64,000 nt of DNA. It comes from an uncultured Spirochaetota bacterium (GTDB lineage Bacteria; Spirochaetota; UBA4802; UBA5550). Every line of letters begins with the position of its first letter. Positions within the stretch are counted from its first letter, which is position 1. Location of the stretch: NCBI GenBank assembly GCA_937872225.1, contig CALMRZ010000017.1:189933-253932 (forward strand), given 5' to 3'. Below are positions 1-7,900 of this stretch, piece by piece. A program made the position numbers and the translations under genes. The notes below the pieces were generated by a model. That model was not told the DNA's origin. It saw only the letters and a program-made list of their open reading frames with translations, and made no database searches.

Positions 1-342
1 CTCGCCTTTGCCGCTCTTGCGATTATGGTCGGTCTATTCAGTATAGTGCCGGCTCGCCATAATGGGGTTTCCGCGTTCGGTTTGATCCTGTTTATCGGGA
101 TCATATCCTGCGTGTTTACAGCCCTTATTATTCTTCCCGCAGCCATCGACTATATATATTTACTGAAGAACAAGGACGGTGGCCCGAATATTGAGGAAGC
201 AGAGCCTGAAGCAGTATCAGTCACGAAACGTCCGGAGACCATGAAAAAGGCCTCTCAACCAAAATCGAAAAAACAGGCAAACAAAGGCAAAGGCGTGAAG
301 GCGAAAAAAATGGCAAAAAAAGCGGCCAAGAAGAAGAAATGA
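1..342 (+). CDS. C-terminal end of an RND/MMPL-type membrane exporter (partial)
   Basis: The reading frame is open from the first base of the window, so the gene begins upstream; only about 113 residues are visible. They contain two hydrophobic spans (about residues 1-20 and 30-55 of the visible part). The second ends in a short ALIILPAAID segment, which resembles the last transmembrane helix of RND/MMPL-superfamily exporters, where a leucine/proline-rich helix ends the permease. After it comes a roughly 50-residue cytoplasmic tail very rich in Lys and Ala, ending KKAAKKKK. Such a basic tail is not part of the core fold and could contact nucleic acid, anionic lipid or another protein; that is speculation. 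Substrate cannot be judged from this fragment. A strong hairpin terminator follows the stop codon. Confidence 0.55.
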   Translation, partial: LAFAALAIMVGLFSIVPARHNGVSAFGLILFIGIISCVFTALIILPAAIDYIYLLKNKDGGPNIEEAEPEAVSVTKRPETMKKASQPKSKKQANKGKGVKAKKMAKKAAKKKK

Positions 343-406
343 TCGCCATAACTCTGTCACCGAACCGTCAGCCAAAAAGCGGTAAATCATTACACCATGA
401 CATCCG

Positions 407-436
407 GAAGGGCATCAATCATTGATGCCCTCTTTT
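407..436 (+). terminator. Rho-independent terminator after the RND exporter
   Basis: GGGCATCAAT (410-419) pairs with ATTGATGCCC (421-430). In practice the tip opens to a small loop around 417-423, and the stem is followed by TCTTTTATT. It lies about 70 bases after the exporter stop codon and isolates that gene from what follows. Confidence 0.8.
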
Positions 437-602
437 ATTGTGTCGCTGCATTGACTCGTTATCGGTATATTTTTTATTCATTGCCTTGACTGATTGAAAC
501 TTATCTGCTACTGTATCACATTACGTTCCATATCGTGATTTGCTGATTGGATTATCAAGAACCGGGTTGTATGCGGTCCCAATCCGCGATGAAGAGGCGG
601 CC

Positions 603-1624
603 ATGAAAAGGAATGTTCTAGCGCTGTCGGCGGGTATCTGCGGTTATTGGTTCTTGTCTCATGCCGATGACGCAACCGAAAAGAGCAGGGTCACATCGGT
701 CAAGCTGTATCAGGATCAGGCCGCCATTGTACGGCAGGTGGATGGAAAGGCGGTCAGGGGCCTTAATACTGTTGTTGTCATCAATCTATCACCGCTTCTC
801 TGCGACTGGTCCGTACGGGGAAGTCTTCCGGCCAGCTTCGCCGGCAGGACAAATTCTTGTAAGGTGGAGCACAAGGCCCTGGTAAAAAAAAGACAGCAGC
901 GTATAGTCACCATCGAGGAAAAATTTGAGCTGCTTCGCGATAAGGACCATGTCGCTGTCGACGATCTGAAAAATATTCATTACCAGGAAAAATTTCTCAA
1001 TTCGGCCTTTGAATTTGCGAATGCCAATGTTTTAAAAGAGATTGCCACGCGCATTCCTTAGATACGTCTTGGGGACAATACCCTGGAATATGTCACCGCC
1101 AAGAGATCATCCCTGCTGCGTGAAAAAAGGAAGATTGAAAAAGAGAGGGAAAAGATCGGCAAAGAGATCTAGATGTGGGAATTTGAGCTGTCGCAGATTG
1201 CGGGAACCGTATATTGCAGGAATTATCAATCGTTGAACAAGGCAATACTGGATAACCGTTCATCGATGGCAATTCAGCAATACGCGGACAATACCGGGCA
1301 GTATGAAGAAAAGAAAAGGACATTCAAGAATGCGACCGAAAAAGTGGACATCGAAAGAAGGCTGATTGTGAGCTTATGCTCCCCTGAAAACAGGGAGGTT
1401 GGGCTTGCCGTCAGCTGTGTCATGCCCCAGACCAGCTGGCAGATGAAGTATGGTATAAGGGCCAGCAGTAAAAATAGAAACGTCTTCTGAAGGATGATGA
1501 ATTTGGAAATAAGACAGGTTATATTCAGGGAATGCGGAAATGGAAATTCGTTATGGATCCCCATTCTCAAAAAATCATAACCTATGATGTTATAATAACC
1601 TTTGATAAAGAATCAAGGACATGA
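603..1624 (+). pseudogene. Decayed MuiA-like (DUF4140/DUF4139) exported protein gene
   Basis: Translation from ATG 603 (preceded by GAAGAGG) gives a signal-peptide-like start, then a stretch (SVKLYQDQAAIVRQ, INLSPLLCDWSVRGS) resembling the N-terminal DUF4140 domain of mucoidy-inhibitor-A-like proteins. The same frame is interrupted by TAG at 1059-1061 and again by TAG at 1170-1172, yet the sequence between and after the stops still reads as a charged coiled-coil linker (SSLLREKRKIEKEREKIG) and then a DUF4139-like beginning (AVSCVMPQTSWQMKYGIRAS), ending at 1490. A second frame at 1517-1624 encodes a good match to the end of DUF4139 (KWKFVMDPHSQKIITYDV). Intact relatives have roughly 500-600 residues, so most of DUF4139 is deleted. 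Two nonsense codons, a deletion and a frame change together indicate a dead gene. Its last bases overlap the start region of pyk. Confidence 0.75.
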
Positions 1625-3402
1625 GGTCTGCGTTAATCATGAAGCATAAAAAGACATTCCAGAGAAAGACAAAGATTATATGCACTCTGGGGCCGGCTAC
1701 CGATGAAGGGGACATCCTCCGGAAACTTTTTCTGAACGGCATGAATGTCGCGCGCCTGAATTTTTCCCATGGGAACCATGAAGAGCACCTGAAACGGGTG
1801 GAACATTTTAAAAGCATCCGCGATGAACTGGGCATGCCGGTCGGTCTCATGCTTGATACCAGGGGACCGGAAATCAGGATCAAACAGTTTGCAAACAGGG
1901 AGGTAACGCTCGCCGAGGGATCGACCTTCACCTTCACGACAAGGGACGTGGCCGGTACGGATACCATCGTTTCGGTCGCCTATGCTGGGTTCCCCGAAGT
2001 CGTGCACAGGGGCGACACGCTCCTGCTGGATGACGGGCTTATCGGGATGAAGGTGACCGGCACCGGCGATACCGAGGTTACCTGTGAGGTCATCTACGGA
2101 GGCGTCCTGAGCAACAATAAAAAGATAAATATACCGGGCGCGGCAAACAACCTCCCCTTCATCACGGAAAAGGACCGTGATGACATACTATTCGGAATCA
2201 GGAATGATTTTGATTTTATCGCCGCTTCTTTTGTCAGGAATTCAAATGATATAAAAGACCTCAGGGAAATTCTGAGGAAAAACAGCGGCGAAGGGATAAA
2301 AATAATTTCCAAGATAGAGATTCGGGAAGGAGTGGATAATATTGATGATATCATACGCGTCAGCGACGGCATTATGATAGCCCGGGGCGATATGGGCGTG
2401 GAAATACCCTTTGAGGAGCTGCCTTCCATACAGAAAAGCATCATACGGAAATGTTACAACGCCGGGAAGACGGTCATCACGGCGACACAGATGCTTGATT
2501 CCATGATTCGCAATCCGCGGCCGACACGGGCGGAGATCACCGACGTGGCGAATGCAATTTATGACGGGACCAGCGCCATCATGCTTTCGGGAGAGACCTC
2601 CGTCGGGAAGTATCCCATAGATTCCATCCGCACCATGTCGAAAATAGCCGTAGAAACGGAATATGATATAGACTATGTCAAGAGGTTCAATGGTGCCCCC
2701 ATTTCCGTTTCGAGGAATGTGACCAACGCGGTGAGCCGCGCAGCCTGCGAGACGGCCCATATACTCGGGGCGTCCGCCATTGTATGCGTGACGAAATCGG
2801 GGCACACCGCGCACATGGTTTCAAAGCACCATCCCGCCTGCCCGATACTGGCGGTGACCACATCGAAAAAAATATACAACCAGCTCTCCCTCGACTGGGG
2901 GGTGTTCCCGGACATCACCGGGAGAAAGGATTCCACCGATGAAGTATTTCAACAGGCTGTCGTCAGGGCGTCCGAATCCAAGCTGGTCAACAACGGCGAT
3001 CTCATTGTCATCACCGGAGGGATGATCGCCGATGTGAGCGGCACCACCAACACGATCAAGGTGCATATCGTGGGGGACGTACTCCTGGAAGGAGAAGGGA
3101 TTACGAATACCAGGGCAAGCGGGCAGGTCTGCGTGATCGGCAAACCGGAAGAGGTGCAGGGATTCAATGCCGGGGAAATAATGGTGGTCAGGGAAACAAA
3201 CGATGATATCCTGGCCGTCATGAAGAATGCCGCGGCCATAGTCACCGAAGAAGGTGCTGATTCGCGGACAGTGATCGTGGGGAAAGCGCTCGGGATCCCG
3301 GTCGTGGCAGGAGCCCAGGCGGCGACAGAAATTTTGAAGGGCGGAACGGTCGTAACGGTAGACGGCGGAACCGGAAGGGTTTACAGCGGTCTCAAGGATT
3401 GA
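1621..3402 (+). CDS. pyk: Pyruvate kinase with C-terminal PEP-utiliser-like domain
   Basis: Converts phosphoenolpyruvate and ADP to pyruvate and ATP, the last step of glycolysis. Family landmarks are all present: LNFSHG (about residue 47), DTRGPEIR (about 79), the Lys-Glu metal/phosphate site in ISKIEIREG (about 230), ARGDMGVEIP (about 255), the TATQMLDSM active-site strand and PRPTRAEITDVANA. The core ends near residue 480 and is followed by about 110 residues resembling the mobile domain of PEP-utilising enzymes (KALGIPVVAG, TVVTVDGGTGRVYSG), the extra C-terminal domain seen in Bacillus-type pyruvate kinases. At 593 residues it fits that longer class. Two starts are possible, ATG 1621 or ATG 1639 (MKHKKTFQ); neither has an ideal Shine-Dalgarno. 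The gene lies alone, directly behind the MuiA-like pseudogene. Confidence 0.97.
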   Translation: MRSALIMKHKKTFQRKTKIICTLGPATDEGDILRKLFLNGMNVARLNFSHGNHEEHLKRVEHFKSIRDELGMPVGLMLDTRGPEIRIKQFANREVTLAEGSTFTFTTRDVAGTDTIVSVAYAGFPEVVHRGDTLLLDDGLIGMKVTGTGDTEVTCEVIYGGVLSNNKKINIPGAANNLPFITEKDRDDILFGIRNDFDFIAASFVRNSNDIKDLREILRKNSGEGIKIISKIEIREGVDNIDDIIRVSDGIMIARGDMGVEIPFEELPSIQKSIIRKCYNAGKTVITATQMLDSMIRNPRPTRAEITDVANAIYDGTSAIMLSGETSVGKYPIDSIRTMSKIAVETEYDIDYVKRFNGAPISVSRNVTNAVSRAACETAHILGASAIVCVTKSGHTAHMVSKHHPACPILAVTTSKKIYNQLSLDWGVFPDITGRKDSTDEVFQQAVVRASESKLVNNGDLIVITGGMIADVSGTTNTIKVHIVGDVLLEGEGITNTRASGQVCVIGKPEEVQGFNAGEIMVVRETNDDILAVMKNAAAIVTEEGADSRTVIVGKALGIPVVAGAQAATEILKGGTVVTVDGGTGRVYSGLKD

Positions 3403-3407
3403 GACCG
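3387..3407 (+). terminator. Perfect 9-bp hairpin spanning the pyk stop codon
   Basis: CGGTCTCAA (3387-3395), loop GGA, TTGAGACCG (3399-3407). The TGA stop lies inside the right arm. No run of T follows, so it may protect the 3' end or act as a weak terminator rather than be a classical intrinsic one. Confidence 0.45.
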
Positions 3408-3491
3408 TCTGGCTACGTTGAATTGTCTTGACGCACCGACGGTGGATGGGTATACTAGCGGTACGATCAATCTTTTTGATTTGGGTGGCCA

Positions 3492-4220
3492 ATGAACAGG
3501 GCTCGGTGGACCTTCATCATCCTGGTGTTGTTTCTCCTGATTGACTGGTCCGAGTATGACAGTAGCGGTCCCATGGCTTTCGCTGAAAATTTTACGATCG
3601 CCTCTTTTTCGACTTCCATCGACGGCCAGGACGACAATGTAAAGCGCAATATCATGATTGCCTGCCGTAAGCTCAACGGCACGGTGCTGTCGCCGAATTC
3701 GGTATTTTCATTCAATGCCGTTGTCGGTGAGGGATCTGCCCAGAACGGATTTGTGCCGGGCAGGGTGCTGTACCGGGACCGGGTGGCCATGGAACCTGGC
3801 GGCGGACTGTGCCAGGTGTCATCGACACTTTACAATGCACTCCTCATGGCGGGATGCACCATCATCGAGCGTCATCGTCATTCCCAGCCTGTTTCGTATG
3901 TTCCGATGGGACTGGATGCGACTATAAAATACGGGAAAAAAGACCTCAGGATAAGGAATACCTATCACTATGCCTTGAAGATTGAAATGACCGCCGGCGA
4001 TTCCAGTATCGCGGTCAAGGTCATGGCGGGGCAAAAAATGCCCTATCGGTATGAAATCTACACAGAGGAGGATGTGCAGGCGGTCCCTGTTTCGGAAGAT
4101 ACAGAGAGGGTGCGGCAGGGGGTGTCGGTTTTTGTGTATCGGAAGAGATACCAGGAAGACAAGCTGGTTGAAAATATGCTCCTGTACAAAGATTATTATC
4201 CGCCGGTGTATGAACGGTGA
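3492..4220 (+). CDS. VanW-domain exported protein
   Basis: A 242-residue protein with an N-terminal hydrophobic signal or anchor (RWTFIILVLFLLIDW). Most of the rest is a VanW domain: LSPNSVFSFNAVVGE, PGGGLCQVSSTLYNALL and ERHRHSQPVSYVPMGLDA are the conserved blocks. VanW proteins are widespread, probably envelope-associated, and of unknown biochemical function; the name comes from accessory genes in some vancomycin-resistance clusters, but nothing here (no VanH/A/X or VanR/S) suggests glycopeptide resistance. The start is ATG 3492 with GGGTGG upstream. The AMMECR1-like gene follows at once, so the two may share a transcript. Confidence 0.85.
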   Translation: MNRARWTFIILVLFLLIDWSEYDSSGPMAFAENFTIASFSTSIDGQDDNVKRNIMIACRKLNGTVLSPNSVFSFNAVVGEGSAQNGFVPGRVLYRDRVAMEPGGGLCQVSSTLYNALLMAGCTIIERHRHSQPVSYVPMGLDATIKYGKKDLRIRNTYHYALKIEMTAGDSSIAVKVMAGQKMPYRYEIYTEEDVQAVPVSEDTERVRQGVSVFVYRKRYQEDKLVENMLLYKDYYPPVYER

Positions 4221-4238
4221 TTGCCGGGGATTGATCAG

Positions 4239-4856
4239 ATGAAAATCCGAATTCGATACAGTATTCTGGCGGCGGCAGGTGTGCTACTGTTTGCTGCCAT
4301 GGCCTTGCCGCAGGAATTTCAAACCGTTGAGGATCCCCTGATCTCGCAGTGGAGGGAATTTTCAGGCAAGCCGGAATGTAAAAAGCTTCTCCAGTGGCTC
4401 CGGTGTCAGGCCAGGGCAAGGCTCACCGGCACGAGGTGCGGTGAACGTTTTGATGCCCTGACGCCGGGTTATTTCGGCCGTCTCGGTTTGTTCGTGACCC
4501 TGAAAAAAGGGGGCAGGGTGCGGGGCTGTTTCGGTGCTTTTTCCCACAGCATCACCGACGCGGGAACTCTCCTCAATGATTATCTTGACGGCGCCCTTAC
4601 CAGGGATCCGCGGTACAACCCACTTGATGTTGCGGAGCTGGCGGATACCCGGATAATCATAACGGTCACGTCACAGCCCTTGCCCGTCAATGATATTGAT
4701 TCAATTGACGTGCGCAATTTCGGCATCACGCTGCTGTGCGGAAATGAGACCACGGTTTTTGTTCCTGCCGAAATTAGAAGCTCATCATATATTGAAAAAA
4801 AAATACGCGGTTCGGCATGCCAGATCTCCATGTTCAGGGCGGTGACGCTGCAGTAG
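4239..4856 (+). CDS. Exported AMMECR1-domain protein
   Basis: About 205 residues. I choose ATG 4239 because CGGGGA sits 8 bases upstream; an in-frame TTG at 4221 is a poorer start. The N-terminus (KIRIRYSILAAAGVLLFAAMALPQ) looks like a Sec signal peptide. The remainder matches the AMMECR1 fold: GLFVTLKKGGRVRGCFGAF is the signature LRGCIG-like block, and LTRDPRYNPLDVAELAD plus VTSQPLPV correspond to the two following conserved blocks. AMMECR1 domains are normally cytoplasmic, and in prokaryotes they often occur with Memo and radical-SAM partners; neither partner is visible in this window. A secreted stand-alone AMMECR1 protein is therefore unusual, and its substrate is unknown. The cysteine of RGC is kept. 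Confidence 0.8.
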   Translation: MKIRIRYSILAAAGVLLFAAMALPQEFQTVEDPLISQWREFSGKPECKKLLQWLRCQARARLTGTRCGERFDALTPGYFGRLGLFVTLKKGGRVRGCFGAFSHSITDAGTLLNDYLDGALTRDPRYNPLDVAELADTRIIITVTSQPLPVNDIDSIDVRNFGITLLCGNETTVFVPAEIRSSSYIEKKIRGSACQISMFRAVTLQ

Positions 4857-4928
4857 TGGAGCCTCTATGCCATTGCGGCAGCGGGTGGCATGCTTCCCTG
4901 CAGGGAATATTTATTATTGGAGGACCCG

Positions 4929-7900
4929 ATGTTAAAAAAAATTGTACTGAATGGCGCCCTTATCGCTATCGGCGTCTTTTTTCTCAGTTGTGATACGGCA
5001 GAGGTAAAGCGTCTTTCCGACGGCCGAAGCCTGTACGGCGGGGACAGTAAAAAATTATCGGGTAAATCCGCGATCGAAGGATATGTGATAGATACCGTTA
5101 CCAAAAAGGGGATAAAAAACGCGAAGGTTGAAATCAAGAATGCCAACATGGGCGTCGGCTATTACCTCCGCGAAACGGAATGGAACGGTTATTTTAAAAT
5201 CGATGATTTCATTCCCTATATCAAATACATGGTTGAAGTGTCCGCAGAAGGATACGTTACCTATACATCCACCGGCGCGGTTTCAGAGGGGTCCCACAAG
5301 ATAGAACTCAGGCCTGAATCGGTCTTGACCGGTACCGTCTGTAACAGCAGGGGGGAACCGCTCAGGGGCATTGAGGTCAAGCTGAATACCTATAACGAGG
5401 AGAGCGGCGAGGAAGGGGAGTATGCGTCGCCCAAACCAAGGATGAGCGCCACGGACCAGAACGGACTTTACCGCTTTGACAAACTCCCGGCCGGGTCCTA
5501 CCTGGCGACCTTTTCGGGGCCCGGCTTCATAACCGAAACCGCGCAGCTTCAAAAAATAAAGGAGGGGGAGACCTTTACCCTGCCCATGGTCATGATCCGT
5601 CCGGCGACGGTAACAGGCGTGGTGACCATAGAGGGCATCGAAACCCCGGCTATAAACGTTGATGTGACCCTCAGCGGCAATGTGACCTATTCTGCGACGA
5701 CCTACCAGGACGGGACGTTCCGCCTCGAGGATGTTAAACCCGGCAATTATAAAATGAAGGTCAGCCACCAGGGATTTTATGATCTGCAGGGTCGGGAAAT
5801 ACGGATCCATGAAGGGGAAAAACGTGACCGGGTCAATTTCACGGTCAGGGCCAAGGAACCCCAGGTACAGGTCTATGCCCACCGGTATACCTTTTCGCCC
5901 GGCGATACCGTTGAATTTAATTTACGATCGCTTCGCCTCGAAAGCCTGAGGGTTACCATCTACAGGGTCCCCGTGGACCTGCTGGTGCGGGGCGGCGTTG
6001 ATCCGGATACAATCAATCCCGAGGAGTCGGGATTGAAAGCGGTGACGTCCTGGGACGAGCCGATCAGGGAATTCGAACCCTACGAGTGGCGGTACCAGTC
6101 CCTGCAGGTGAAAACCGCCATGCCCACCGGCGGGTACTGCGTCGAGGTGAAGGGTGCGGGGAAGGTCATAAGCAGGAAGTTCTTCTCCCTTACCACGGTA
6201 GGTGTCGTTATGAAGCGCTCGCAGGATTCCATCTTCGCCTACGTCACGAACCTTGTGGACAACACGCCGATTCCTGACGCCAGAATCGCGGTTTTTGATG
6301 CCACACCGGTACAGAAGAAAGGGAAGAAAAGGGCGACCTATAAGGCCCCTGAAAAGGTGGAGGACCTACCGGTTGCCCTGGTGCTTAAGGGAACGACCGA
6401 TGTTGAGGGTATCTATCATAGAAAGATACAATCCAGCAAATACCTGTCCACCATTGTCATAGCTAAGGACGGGAGCTATGCGCTCTGCAACACCGGCGCC
6501 CCGTCGTCCTTTGAGAAGGAGCAGAAAAAATATTTCATTTATACTGACAGGCCCGTGTACAGGGCCGGGGACACGGTCCATTACAAGATAATCGGCAAAA
6601 ACCGGGAACGGCGTTTTGTGCCGGTCGCGGGTCAGAAAATCTATTACAAGATCAGAAACTGGGACATGGACAGGACCATTGACGAAGGTGAGGCTTCCCT
6701 TGACGACTGGGGGGTTGCTGACAGCAAGGTGGTGCTGTCCCGGGAAGGAAACCTGGGCATTCACGAGATCATGGTGGGGCCGTCGGAAAATAATCTCTAC
6801 AGCAGGGGGAAATTTTACGTTGAGCAGTACCGCAAGCCGGAATTTGTCATCAATGTCACCCCCGCCAAGGAATACTTTATTAACGGCGATACGGCGGAAT
6901 TCAAGGTGGAAGCGAAGTATTTTTTCGGCGCTCCCCTGAAGGGCGCCCTGGTGAAATACCGTTTTTATGAAACGAAACTCCGGGACGATGATACCAGCTA
7001 CTGGTGGGAGCAGGATTACGGGACCGGCGGTTCCTACAACCGGATAATTCTGGAAGGGGAAAAATACGCTGATAATGACGGCATCGCGGTGCTGCGTCTC
7101 CATGCAGGCAATTATCCCTACGACCGTGAGATAACCTGCGAGGCCACCGTGGTTGACCGATCCAATGTGAGTATCAGCTCCACGAACAAGGTCAAGGTGG
7201 GACGCGGTGAATACTATATAAAAATCGAACCGGCGCAGCATTTCTTCTCAAGCGGCGAAAACAAACCGGTCACGATACGCACCATGACCCATACCGGCAG
7301 GCCGTACCGGGCCAAGGTGAAGGTGGATCTGTACCGGTACATATGGAAGCCCTGGGAGCGGGTCTATGTCCATGACAGCAAGCCCCTCTTCTCTGAGCAG
7401 GTGGCCACGGACGATCGGGGTGCCGCCACGGTGGAACTGCCGAAACAGTTCAGCTTCTACGGAGAATTCGACCTCGTGGTCAACGGGGTTGACCGCAAGG
7501 ACAATGTCGTCTCCGCTTCGCGGGTGATATGGATCTACAGCATGGAAGGGGCCAGGGTCGCGTCGCGGTTCAAGAACCTGGAGCTCTCCGTCAATTCCAC
7601 GGAGCTGACCAAGCCCGGTGAGATCACCTGCCTCATCAAGAGCTGCTTCACCGATGCCTATGTATGCGTCACCCTTGAAGGCAGAGACGTGTATGAATCG
7701 AAGGTGATAAAGATGACCGGTAATATCATGCCGGTGAAATTCGACATCAAGCCGGAATACGCGCCGAACCTCTATGTTACGGCAACCATGCAGCGGAAGA
7801 GGGCCCTCTATACGTCATCGGTGGGCGTCTCCCTGCCGATCCATGATACGGCCCTCACTATTTCCATAGAGACCGATAAGGCGAAATACCTGCCGGGGGA

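Noticed and set aside
603..1490. Two in-frame TAG codons as pyrrolysine or recoding sites
   Set aside because: The gene also has a large deletion and a frame change near its end, no Pyl machinery is visible, and other genes here do not read through TAG, so decay is simpler.
3492..4220. Vancomycin resistance because of the VanW domain
   Set aside because: VanW domains occur in many bacteria without resistance; no VanH, VanA/B, VanX or VanRS genes are present.
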